From Maylandia zebra (Eukaryota > Chordata > Actinopteri > Cichliformes > Cichlidae): 64,000 bases of DNA. The stretch's first letter is position 1. The number at the start of each line of letters is the position of its first letter. Below the pieces are notes generated by a model. The model was not told where the DNA came from. It ran no database searches and worked only from the letters and a program-made list of their open reading frames with translations. The position numbers and the translations under genes were made by a program. The stretch covers positions 14,112,840-14,176,839 of the forward strand of contig NC_135183.1 of the NCBI RefSeq assembly GCF_041146795.1, given 5' to 3'. This document shows positions 9,789 through 21,477 of this stretch, piece after piece.

Positions 9789-12700
9789 ATGAAGCTGCTG
9801 TTTTCTCTGTTTCTCCTCTGGGCACTCTCCACCACAGGTAACTACACTCATTTCACCTGCAGGTAGAAGAGATTCTAATTTAAAGCTTTAAATATTTTAT
9901 TTAAATCTTACATTGTAATTTTTTCCCCAAAGTTAGTGAGTAGAATTGACTCAACTGTAACCTGCTGTAACCCAATATGAACTTTCAGAACATCTCATAT
10001 TTGCTATATATTTAAATTGTGATGATCAGTTTTGTGTTTCTCTCCTGATTGCAGCTGGAGCCCTCCAGTGCCAAACCTGCACAAATTCAGCATGTTCAAG
10101 CACAGCACTACTTACATGCTCCTCATCGGAAACAATGTGTGTTACAGCTACCATTCTAGGTAATGTTTTCTTCATATCATATTTCATATTTTCACCAAAT
10201 TACAACTGCTGAGAAGCTATTTGTGTTCCATCAACATTGACAAACCGCACTTTGAATTTGTAGCTACTTCATCTGGAACTCCGGTCACACAAATCTACAA
10301 GGCATGTGCATCTTCCTCCCTGTGTCCAGCCGTAACCTCTCAGACATTTTCAGTCGACCTGGGTTTTCAAAGTGCTCTGGCTTCTGCTCAATGCTGCAAC
10401 ACAGATAACTGCAACTCAGCAACTCTACCAAGTAAGTTAAATACTACGTTGCTCATCGAAGACAAAAGAATAATATAAAGAAATAAAAACAATAATCTGA
10501 TGTTGTAAGAGTCTCTGTTCTGAAATGAAATGTCCTCCTTTTGTGTTTCAGATCCTGCTTCTCAGTCAAATAATGGTGGAGTATGCAACTTTTGTGACCC
10601 TTCCACTGGTCAGTGCTCCTCCACATTACAGTGTCAGGGAGTGGAGAACCAATGCTTCCAATCAACCAGTGAGTCTTTATGTTGTATCAGTTGTGTCATC
10701 GGTTTTCAATCAAAGATGATTTCAAATTCTTTTGTGATACATCTGACATATAAAAGAGCAGAAACTTTTACCCTAATTTATACTAAATGTTGTCCTTGGG
10801 TGTGAAAGTTACTGTGATAAGATTTTAAATTTCAAGCCTGGAAGTCAGACAAACATAAAGTTTTTAAAAAGCTGTTAAGTTGTTTTTTTTGCATGAAATA
10901 TATTAAGCTTCCTGGAAAGTAGCCAATTTAAAACATATCCTGAAATTCTTCTCTTTGGTCTGTAGTCAAAAGCGGCACCAGCACGTTTCCAGGTTACGGC
11001 TGCGCATCTGCAAACCTGTGTGCAGCTGCTTTAAGCCTGGGTTCTCTACCTTTCATGCAGAGCGTTGGTACAGTATCAGGTGTTGCCTGTTCTGCAGCAC
11101 CAACTACAACTGCTGCCCCAACTACAACCATCCCCCCAACTACAACTACAACCACTGCCACAACTACAACCACCACCCCAACTACAACCACCACCCCAAC
11201 TACAACTACCGCCACAACTACAACCACCACCCCAGGTACAACTACAACCACCACCCCAACTACACTTACAACCACTGCCAAAACTACAATCACCACCCCA
11301 ACTACAATCACCACCCCAACTACAACTACCGCCACAACTACAAATGTCATATTTGCTATATATTTAAATTGTGATGATCAGTTTTGTGTTTCTCTCCTGA
11401 TTGCAGCTGGAGCCCTCCAGTGCCAAACCTGCACAAATTCAGCATGTTCAAGCACAGCACTACTTACATGCTCCTCATCGGAAACAATGTGTGTTACAGC
11501 TACCATTCTAGGTAATGTTTTCTTCATATCATATTTCATATTTTCACCAAATTACAACTGCTGAGAAGCTATTTGTGTTCCATCAACATTGACAAACCGC
11601 ACTTTGAATTTGTAGCTACTTCATCTGGAACTCCGGTCACACAAATCTACAAGGCATGTGCATCTTCCTCCCTGTGTCCAGCCGTAACCTCTCAGACATT
11701 TTCAGTCGACCTGGGTTTTCAAAGTGCTCTGGCTTCTGCTCAATGCTGCAACACAGATAACTGCAACTCAGCAACTCTACCAAGTAAGTTAAATACTACG
11801 TTGCTCATCGAAGACAAAATAATAATATAAAGAAATAAAAACAATAATCTGATGTTGTAAGAGTCTCTGTTCTGAAATGAAATGTCCTCCTTTTGTGTTT
11901 CAGATCCTGCTTCTCAGTCAAATAATGGTGGAGTATGCAACTTTTGTGACCCTTCCACTGGTCAGTGCTCCTCCACATTACAGTGTCAGGGAGTGGAGAA
12001 CCAATGCTTCCAATCAACCAGTGAGTCTTTATGTTGTATCAGTTGTGTCATCGGTTTTCAATCAAAGATGATTTCAAATTCTTTTGTGATACATCTGACA
12101 TATAAAAGAGCAGAAACTTTTACCCTAATTTATACTAAATGTTGTCCTTGGGTGTGAAAGTTACTGTGATAAGATTTTAAATTTCAAGCCTGGAAGTCAG
12201 ACAAACACATAAACTTTTTAAAAAGCTGTTAAGTTGTTTTTTGCATGAAATATATTAAGCTTCCTGGAAAGTAGCCAATTTAAAACATATCCTGAAATTC
12301 TTCTTTTTGATCTGCAGTCAAAAGCGGCACCAGCACGTATCCAGGTTACGGCTGCGCATCTGCAAACCTGTGTGCAGCTGCTTTAAGCCTGGGTTCTCTA
12401 CCTTTCATGCAGAGCGTTGGTACAGTATCAGGTGTTGCCTGTTCTGCAGCACCAACTACAACTGCTGCCCCAACTACAACCATCCCCCCAACTACAACTA
12501 CAACCACTGCCACAACTACAACAACCACCCCAACTACAACCACCACCCCAACTACAACTACCGCCACAACTACAACCACCACCCCAGGTACAACTACAAC
12601 CACCACCCCAACTACACTTACAACCACTGCCAAAACTACAATCACCACCCCAACTACAACCACCACCCCAACTACAACTACCGCCACAACTACAAATGTC

Positions 12701-15700
12701 ATATTTGCTATATATTTAAATTGTGATGATCAGTTTTGTGTTTCTCTCCTGATTGCAGCTGGAGCCCTCCAGTGCCAAACCTGCACAAATTCAGCATGTT
12801 CAAGCACAGCACTACTTACATGCTCCTCATCGGAAACAATGTGTGTTACAGCTACCATTCTAGGTAATGTTTTCTTCATATCATATTTCATATTTTCACC
12901 AAATTACAACTGCTGAGAAGCTATTTGTGTTCCATCAACATTGACAAACCGCACTTTGAATTTGTAGCTACTTCATCTGGAACTCCGGTCACACAAATCT
13001 ACAAGGCATGTGCATCTTCCTCCCTGTGTCCAGCCGTAACCTCTCAGACATTTTCAGTCGACCTGGGTTTTCAAAGTGCTCTGGCTTCTGCTCAATGCTG
13101 CAACACAGATAACTGCAACTCAGCAACTCTACCAAGTAAGTTAAATACTACGTTGCTCATCGAAGACAAAAGAATAATATAAAGAAATAAAAACAATAAT
13201 CTGATGTTGTAAGAGTCTCTGTTCTGAAATGAAATGTCCTCCTTTTGTGTTTCAGATCCTGCTTCTCAGTCAAATAATGGTGGAGTATGCAACTTTTGTG
13301 ACCCTTCCACTGGTCAGTGCTCCTCCACATTACAGTGTCAGGGAGTGGAGAACCAATGCTTCCAATCAACCAGTGAGTCTTTATGTTGTATCAGTTGTGT
13401 CATCGGTTTTAGATCAAAGATGATTTCAAATTCTTTTGTGATACATCTGACATATAAAAGAGCGGAAACTTTTACCCTAATTTATACTAAATGTTATCCT
13501 TGGGTGTGAAAGTTACTGTGATAAGATTTTAAATTTCAAGCCTGGAAGTCAGACAAACATAAAGTTTTTAAAAAGCTGTTAAGTTGTTTTTTTTGCATGA
13601 AATATATTAAGCTTCCTGGAAAGTAGCCAATTTAAAACATATCCTGAAATTCTTCTCTTTGGTCTGTAGTCAAAAGCGGCACCAGCACGTTTCCAGGTTA
13701 CGGCTGCGCATCTGCAAACCTGTGTGCAGCTGCTTTAAGCCTGGGTTCTCTACCTTTCATGCAGAGCGTTGGTACAGTATCAGGTGTTGCCTGTTCTGCA
13801 GCACCAACTACAACTGCTGCCCCAACTACAACCATCCCCCCAACTACAACTACAACCACTGCCACAACTACAACCACCACCCCAACTACAACCACCACCT
13901 CAACTACAACTACCGCCACAACTACAACCACCACCCCAGGTACAACTACAACCACCACCCCAACTACACTTACAACCACTGCCAAAACTACAATCACCAC
14001 CCCAACTACAATCACCACCCCAACTACAACTACCGCCACAACTACAAATGTCATATTTGCTATATATTTAAATTGTGATGATCAGTTTTGTGTTTCTCTC
14101 CTGATTGCAGCTGGAGCCCTCCAGTGCCAAACCTGCACAAATTCAGCATGTTCAAGCACAGCACTACTTACATGCTCCTCATCGGAAACAATGTGTGTTA
14201 CAGCTACCATTCTAGGTAATGTTTTCTTCATATCATATTTCATATTTTCACCAAATTACAACTGCTGAGAAGCTATTTGTGTTCCATCAACATTGACAAA
14301 CCGCACTTTGAATTTGTAGCTACTTCATCTGGAACTCCGGTCACACAAATCTACAAGGCATGTGCATCTTCCTCCCTGTGTCCAGCCGTAACCTCTCAGA
14401 CATTTTCAGTCGACCTGGGTTTTCAAAGTGCTCTGGCTTCTGCTCAATGCTGCAACACAGATAACTGCAACTCAGCAACTCTACCAAGTAAGTTAAATAC
14501 TACGTTGCTCATCGAAGACAAAAGAATAATATAAAGAAATAAAAACAATAATCTGATGTTGTAAGAGTCTCTGTTCTGAAATGAAATGTCCTCCTTTTGT
14601 GTTTCAGATCCTGCTTCTCAGTCAAATAATGGTGGAGTATGCAACTTTTGTGACCCTTCCACTGGTCAGTGCTCCTCCACATTACAGTGTCAGGGAGTGG
14701 AGAACCAATGCTTCCAATCAACCAGTGAGTCTTTATGTTGTATCAGTTGTGTCATCGGTTTTCAATCAAAGATGATTTCAAATTCTTTTGTGATACATCT
14801 GACATATAAAAGAGCAGAAACTTTTACCCTAATTTATACTAAATGTTGTCCTTGGGTGTGAAAGTTACTGTGATAAGATTTTAAATTTCAAGCCTGGAAG
14901 TCAGACAAACACATAAACTTTTTAAAAAGCTGTTAAGTTGTTTTTTGCATGAAATATATTAAGCTTCCTGGAAAGTAGCCAATTTAAAACATATCCTGAA
15001 ATTCTTCTTTTTGATCTGCAGTCAAAAGCGGCACCAGCACGTATCCAGGTTACGGCTGCGCATCTGCAAACCTGTGTGCAGCTGCTTTAAGCCTGGGTTC
15101 TCTACCTTTCATGCAGAGCGTTGGTACAGTATCAGGTGTTGCCTGTTCTGGTGCCCCAACTATAACCACCACCCCAACTACAACCACCACCCCAACAACA
15201 ACCACCACAGCCACAACTACAACTACAACCACTGGAACAACTATAACCACCACCCCAGCTACAACTACAACCACCACCCCAACTACAACTACAACCACCA
15301 CCCCAACTACAACCACCACCCCAACGACAACTACAACCACCACCCCAACTACAACCACCACCCCAACTACAACTACAACTACCACCCCAGCTACAACTAC
15401 AACCACCGCCCCAACTACAACTACAACCACCACCCCAGCTACAATTACAACCACCGCCCCAACTACAACTACAACCACCATCCCAACTACAACTACCGCC
15501 CCAACTGCAACGACCACCCCAACTAAAACTACAATCACCACCCCAGCTACAACTACAACCACCGCTACAACCACCACCCCAACTACAACTGCAACCACCA
15601 CCCCAACTACAACTACAACCACTGCCACAACTACAACCACCACCCCAGCTACGACTACAACCTCCACCCAAGCTACAACTACAACCACCACCCCAACTAC

Positions 15701-18700
15701 AACTACAACCACCGCCCCAACTACAACTACAACCACCATCCCAACAACAAGTACCGCCACAACTACAACCACCACCCCAACTACAACTACAACCACCGCC
15801 CCAGGTACAACTACAACCACCGCCCTAACTACAACTACAACCACCGCCCCAGCTACAACTACAACCACCACCCCAACTACAACTACCGCCACAACTACTA
15901 CCACCACCCCAACTACAGCCACCACCCCAACTACAACACCAACCACCACTCCAACTACAACTACAACCACTGCCCCAACTACAACTACAACCACAATCCC
16001 AACAACAAGTACCGCCACAACTACAACCACCGCCATAACTACAACCACCACCCCAACTACAACTACAACCACCACCCCAGCTACAACTACAACCACTGCC
16101 CCAACTACAACTACAACCACCATCCCAACAACAAGTACCGCCACAACTACAACCACCACCCCAACTACAACTACAACCACCACCCCAACTACAGCCACCA
16201 CCCCAACTACAACACCAACCACCACCCCAACTACAACTACAACCACTGCCCCAACTACAACTACAACCACCATCCCAACAACAAGTACCGCCACAACTAC
16301 AACCACCACCCCAACTACAACTACAACCACCACCCCAACTACAGCTACAACCACCACCCCAGCTACAACTACAACCACCGCCCCAGCTACAGCTACAACC
16401 ACCACCCCAACTACAACTACCGCCACAACTACAACCACCACCCCAACTACAGCCACCACCCCAACTACAACACCAACCACCACCCCAACTACAACTACAA
16501 CCACTGCCCCAACTACAACTACAACCACTGCTAAAACAACAACCTCCACCCTAACTACAACTACAACCACCACCCCAACTACAACTACAATCACCGCCCC
16601 AGTTACAACTACAACCACCACCCCAACTACAACTACAACCACTACCCCAGCTACAACCACCACCCCAACTACAACTACAATCATCGCCCCAGCTACAACT
16701 ACAACCACCACCCCAACTACAAGTACTGCCACAACTACAACCACCACCCCAACTATAACAACATCCACCACCCCAGCTACAACTACAAACACCAACCCAA
16801 CTACAAGTACCGCCACAACTACAATCACCACCCCAACTACCACTACAACCACCAACTCAACTAAAACTACAACCACCACCCCAACTACAACTACAACCAC
16901 TGCCACAAGTACAACCTCCACCCCAACTACAACTACAACCATCACCCCAACTTCAAGTATCGCCACAACCACCACCACCACCCCAACTACAACTACAATC
17001 ACCGCCCCAGCTACAACTAAAACCACCACTACAACTACAACCACCACCCCAACTACATTTACAACCACCGCCCCAACTACAACTACAACCACCATCCCAA
17101 CTACAAGTACCGCCAATACTACAACCACCACCCCAACTACAACCACCACCCCAACTACAACTACTGCCCCAACTACAACCACCACCCCAACTACAACAAA
17201 AACCACGACCCCAGCTACAACTACAACCACCACCCCAACTACAACTTCAACCACTGCCCCAACTACAAGTACCGCCACAACTACAACCACCACCCCAACT
17301 ACAACTGCAACGACTACCCCAACTACAACTAAAACCACTGCCACAACAACAACCTCCACCCCAACTACAACCACCACCCCAACTACAACTACAACCACCG
17401 CCACAACTACAACCACCACCCCAACTACAACTACAACCACCATCCCAACTACAAGTACCGCCACGACTATAACCTCCACCCCAACTACAACTACAATCAC
17501 CGCCCCAGTTACAACTACAACCACTACCCCAACTACAACTACCGCCACAACTACAACCACCACCCCAACTACAACAACAACCACCACCCCAACTACAACT
17601 ACAACCACTACCCCAGCTACAACTACAACCTCCACCCAAGCTACAACTACAACCACCCCCCCAACTACAACTACAACCACCACCCCATCTACGACTACAA
17701 CCACCGCTATACCTATAACCACCACCCCAACTACAACTACAACCACCGCCCCAACTACAACTACAACCACCATCCCAACTACAAGTACCGCCACAACTAC
17801 AACCACCACCCCAACTACAACTACAACCACAACCCCAACTACAACTACAACCACCGCCCCAACTACATCCACAACCACCATCCCAACTACAAGTACCGCC
17901 ACAACTACAACCACCACCCCAACTACAACTACAACCACCACCCCAACTACAACTACAACCACCGCCCCAACTACAACTACAACTACCGCCACAACCACCA
18001 CCCCAACTACAAGTACCGCCGCAACTACAACCACCACCCCAACAACAAGTACCGCCACAACTACAACCACCACCCCAGCTACAACTACAACCACCACCCC
18101 AACTACAACTACAACAACTGCCACAAGTACAACCTCCACCCCAACAACAACTACAACCATCACCCCAACTACAACTACAACCACCACCCCAACTACAACA
18201 AAAACCACCACCCGAGCTATAACTACAACTACTACCCCAACTACAACAACAACCACTACCCCAACTACAACCACCACCCCAACTACAACTACAACCACTA
18301 CCCCAGCTACAACAACAACAACCACCCCAGCTACAACTACAACCACCACCCCAACTACAACTACAACCACCACCCCAGCTACAACTACAACCACCACCCC
18401 AGCTACAACTACAACCACCACCCCAACTACAAGTACCGCCACAACTACAACCACCACCCCAACTACAAGTACCGCTACAACTACAACCACTATCCTAACT
18501 ACAACTACAACCACCGCTACAACTACAACCACCACCCCAACTACAACTACAACCACCACCCCAGCTACAACTACAACCACCACCCCAACTACAACTACAA
18601 CCACCACCCCAGCTACAACTACAACCACCACCCCAACTACAACTACAACTACCGCCACAACTAAAACTACAGCCACCACCCCAACTACAACTACAACCAC

Positions 18701-19499
18701 CGCCACAACTACAACCACCACCCCAGCTACAACTACAACCACCACCCCAACTACAACTACAACCACCACCCCAACTACAAGTACCGCCACAACTACAACC
18801 ACCACCCCAACTACAAGTACCGCTACAACTACAACCACTATCCCAACTACAACTACAACCACCGCTACAACTACAACCACCACCCCAGCTACAACTACAA
18901 CCACCACCCCAACTACAACTACAACTACCGCCACAACTAAAACTACAGCCACCACCCCAACTACAACCACTGCCAAAACTACAACCTCCACCCCAACTAC
19001 AACTACAACCACCCCCCCAACTACAAGTACCGCCAAAACTACAACCACCACCCCAACTACAACTACAATCACCGCCCCAGCTACAACTATAACCACCACC
19101 CCAACTACAACTACAACCACCGCCCCAACTACAACTACAACCACTGCCAAAACTACAACCTCCACCCCAACTACAACTACAACCACCACCCCAACTACAA
19201 GTAACGCCACAACTACAACCACCACCCCAACTACAACTACAATCACCGCCCCAGCTACAACTATAACCACCACCCCAACTACAACTACTGCCACAACTAA
19301 AACCACCACCCCAACTATAAGTACCGCCACAACTACAACCACCACCCCAACTACAAGTACCGCCACAACTATAAGCTCTGCAGCTACAACTGCTACATCA
19401 ACTGCAACAACTGCCTCTACAACCAAAAGTGATGCTTGTTCTATCAGACTGGGAATGTTCCATCTGCTGCTTGGACTCCTTCTCTTTACCTTTCATTAA
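9789..19499 (+). CDS. LU gene B: giant multi-LU mucin-type protein (tandemly expanded paralogue of gene A)
   Basis: Exon 1 (9789-9837) encodes a signal peptide (MKLLFSLFLLWALSTT). Exons 2, 3 and 4 (10055-10159, 10264-10431, 10552-10668) match gene A exon for exon, all phase 1. From exon 5 (acceptor before 10966) the reading frame runs through a Thr/Pro linker, then through a remnant of intron 1, into the next exon 2, ending at 11511. This fused exon recurs at 12318-12863 and 13670-14215. Exons 3 and 4 repeat at +1352, +2704 and +4056. The last exon (15022-19499) carries the mucin domain and ends SDACSIRLGMFHLLLGLLLF, a GPI/membrane-type tail. The model is 7,410 nt, 2,469 residues, eight LU modules. 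LU1 keeps QCCNTDNCN; LU2 ends VACS-AAPTTT and lacks the family closure. Probably an extracellular glycoprotein; function unknown. Alternative splicing or assembly collapse could change the copy number used. Confidence 0.6.
9996..11347 (+). repeat. Tandem unit 1 (1352 bp), type alpha
   Basis: Runs from the end of intron 1 through exons 2-5 into the Thr-rich linker. Type-alpha markers: acceptor TGTAG before exon 5, CACGTTTCCAGG, and eight T residues in intron 4. Confidence 0.9.
11348..12699 (+). repeat. Tandem unit 2 (1352 bp), type beta
   Basis: Exact 1352-bp offset from unit 1. Type-beta markers: acceptor CTGCAG before exon 5, CACGTATCCAGG, ACACATAAAC and six T residues in intron 4. Its start junction joins linker ACTACAAATGT to intron-1 sequence CATATTTGC. 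Confidence 0.9.
12700..14051 (+). repeat. Tandem unit 3 (1352 bp), type alpha
   Basis: Carries the alpha markers of unit 1, with a few private substitutions (for example GGTTTTAGATC in intron 4). Confidence 0.9.
14052..15150 (+). repeat. Tandem unit 4, type beta, continuing into the terminal mucin exon
   Basis: Carries the beta markers of unit 2 up to the end of LU2. It then runs into the long mucin array instead of the short linker. Confidence 0.9.
15151..19380 (+). repeat. Mucin-coding minisatellite array
   Basis: About 4.2 kb of degenerate 24-bp (TTTTTTTP) and 36-bp (with STAT) units built from ACN codons, giving about 1,400 residues of Thr with regular Pro and scattered Ala, Ser and Ile. 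The frame stays open throughout. Such PT-rich tracts are typical O-glycosylation domains. The + strand is almost devoid of G. Long ORFs in other frames and on the minus strand (poly-Val, poly-Cys/Gly) are by-products of the repeat. Confidence 0.9.
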
Positions 19500-19500
19500 A
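19495..19500 (+). promoter_or_regulatory. Possible polyadenylation hexamer of gene B
   Basis: ATTAAA overlaps the stop codon TAA; an A-rich tract follows about 15 bases later. No AATAAA occurs in the next 50 bases. Confidence 0.3.
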
Positions 19501-20658
19501 GTCCCGAATAACAAAAAAAACAAACAAAAGAACATATGATGTTTTAACAAGACTCAAAAACCTTTTGGATATTCACCTTGTGTTTACAAACCACTGTTAA
19601 AGTATAGTCAATGAAAAAAGGTGATAGAGTCTTGTTGAAGCTGACTTGGAATAAGTATGTAAGACTTCTTTGTATGTTGTCATGATGGACAATTATGTCC
19701 ATTATGTCCAAAATAATATAATAATATAATAATTATTTATAATGGATGATACAACTGAATCCTTATAACAACAACAACAAAGCATGCTTTGGAAATAGAA
19801 GAAAGAAGGAGAATTTCTATTTCTTATTTATTCATTTGTTTTGCTTTGTGCTTTTTATTTTCTGCATTTCTCTCTGTATATTACTAATGATCAATGGTGA
19901 ATCTGCAAGGGTGGCATGTGCCCACCTAAAATTAATCTCTTGCCATCCTTAGTGGAACCCAAGTTTTGCATATGACAGTGTTGTTTATTAAAATAAGCTA
20001 GCATTAACACTTTGAGCCTAGCTACAGTTAACATTGACAGAGTGAGCAATACAGTAAGTTTGCACCTCCTCTTGTCAGACCTGCAGGGTTTAAGCTTGTG
20101 GTGTTCTCCTCTGTCTTATGGCAGACAAACTATTTTTTTGCACTGGCACAAATAATTTGTGTGGCATCTTACTGTGACACCTGATTGTTGTCTAATTTTT
20201 GTTTTAGTAGTTTTAAATAGAGGTACAAAAAAACAAAAAGATGCCTGCATCTTTTGGTAAAAAGTTGTATAGAACTTTATTGTTTACAAAATGTGGGTGT
20301 AGGTCTTTAGAATTTAGGAAATTTCTGTAGATCTGCCCCTGCTGATGATAAAGATACAATAAAGCCCTTGTCCTATATCCTTCTGTGTTTCAGTGTTAAA
20401 CTGGGAACATTTCTGTCATATGCTGGTATAGATTAATTTGGTGGTGTTGAGGCTGCTGCTTACAATCCTTTGTGTAGTTTTCACAACCGCTGGCAGAGTC
20501 ATCTTCTTTGCCATAGAGCAGATTCCATGCCAGTGATGCAGGAGTTTTAGTACTGAATTTCCAAGTCCAGTGTTCCTTCACTTCCTGAGAAAGTAGAGTT
20601 TGCCTGTGCACCTTGTTAACCACAAAGAAAAGGTTGTTGTTCCAGATCAGGTCCTCAG
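19501..20658. other. No recognisable gene
   Basis: AT-rich flank of gene B. A 75-codon minus-strand ORF at 20396-20623 looks protein-like in composition, but I could not assign it. Confidence 0.35.
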
Positions 20659-20740
<82 letters not shown>

Positions 20741-20752
20741 TTATTTATTTAT
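20659..20752. repeat. (TCTG)n-(TCTA)n-(TTTA)n compound microsatellite
   Basis: About 17 TCTG units followed by short TCTA and TTTA runs, abutting the start of the LTR at 20753. Confidence 0.9.
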
Positions 20753-21455
20753 TGTAGGAATGTTTAGCTTATTTTAGAGTTTAGAAATGTGTTAACATAG
20801 AATGTAGAACTATTGTAGAGACACTGACACTGCCCTCAATATAATAAGGGCCTCACTGTGTCGTGAACTTAGGAGTAGATTGTAGGAGACCCCTCCCCCA
20901 CTTGAACTGTGAAAGTAAAACAGAGAGGAGTTAATGCTGAGTGGAAATTCCCCAGAGAATGTTTGGGTGGGGGTCTCAACATTTGTAACTGGATAACTGT
21001 GGTCTGGAAGGGAGATGGGTTTTATGACCTCTAGGGAGTCACCTAAATCCACAGTGTTTTAACTGTCACGCACACACATCCACATGCACACTCACTCATG
21101 TGCACTCACACATACACACAGGTATGCGTACACAGTCACACACGAGCACTCACATAGACATGCGGGAATGCGCTCACATAGGCATTCATGTGCTCGTGCA
21201 CACAGACACAGAGTTTGCAGCACACCGTGGGGGTTTTATGATAGGGTCGCCCCTACAAAACTGTGTTTCACAGACAAAGGAGTGAAGATTTTTTGCAGAG
21301 GGACACACCGGCCTCGTCTTCCCTTCTAGAAGTGCATGCTTAAATGAAGATGAATAAAGATAAATAAAGGTTTTGTGAAATGACTACTGAGTTCCGGTGC
21401 CGTCTCTGGAAGTTTCGACGAATAAAAGAACCGGGGTAAAACTGATTTCGCAACA
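20753..21455 (+). mobile_element. 5' LTR of retroelement A (endogenous retrovirus-like)
   Basis: Starts TGTAGGAATG and ends CGCAACA, about 703 bp, with AATAAA-type signals near its 3' end and a CA-rich tract in the middle. Directly downstream is a primer-binding site, marking this as a 5' LTR. The first ~315 bases recur inverted at 33062-33324. Confidence 0.7.
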
Positions 21456-21459
21456 GTTT

Positions 21460-21477
21460 TGGTGCCGAAACCCGGGA
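21460..21477 (+). other. Primer-binding site, tRNA-Phe type
   Basis: TGGTGCCGAAACCCGGGA is the exact complement of the 18-nt 3' end of eukaryotic tRNA-Phe including CCA. It lies 4 bases after the LTR end, as expected for retroelement minus-strand priming. Confidence 0.8.

Noticed and set aside
11065-14071. Gln/Pro/Leu-rich and Asn/Tyr/His-rich ORFs in the other + frames
   Set aside because: Shifted readings of the Thr-rich linker; they recur in each unit and have no start or splice support.
9996-15150. Four separate tandem LU genes
   Set aside because: Units 2-4 have no signal-peptide exon or TATA box, and units 1-3 have no stop or anchor; only the merged model gives a complete protein.
15132-17639. 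Cys/Gly/Ser/Trp-rich minus-strand ORFs resembling keratin-associated proteins
   Set aside because: Another antisense frame of the same repeat; composition follows from the repeat unit.
15050-19426. 1458-codon minus-strand ORF, almost all Val, Gly and Ala
   Set aside because: It is the antisense of the ACN-codon mucin array. The + strand frame has splice-supported flanks, LU sequence and an anchor signal.
20396-20623. 75-codon minus-strand ORF with protein-like composition
   Set aside because: No recognisable domain, splice context or family; kept only as a note in the surrounding region.
21084-21329. His/Thr-rich ORF
   Set aside because: Produced by a CA-rich tract inside an LTR.
21460-21477. 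Possible tRNA gene because of the tRNA-Phe match
   Set aside because: Only the 18-nt complement of the tRNA 3' end is present, directly after an LTR: a primer-binding site, not a tRNA gene. The same holds at 48499 and 28224.
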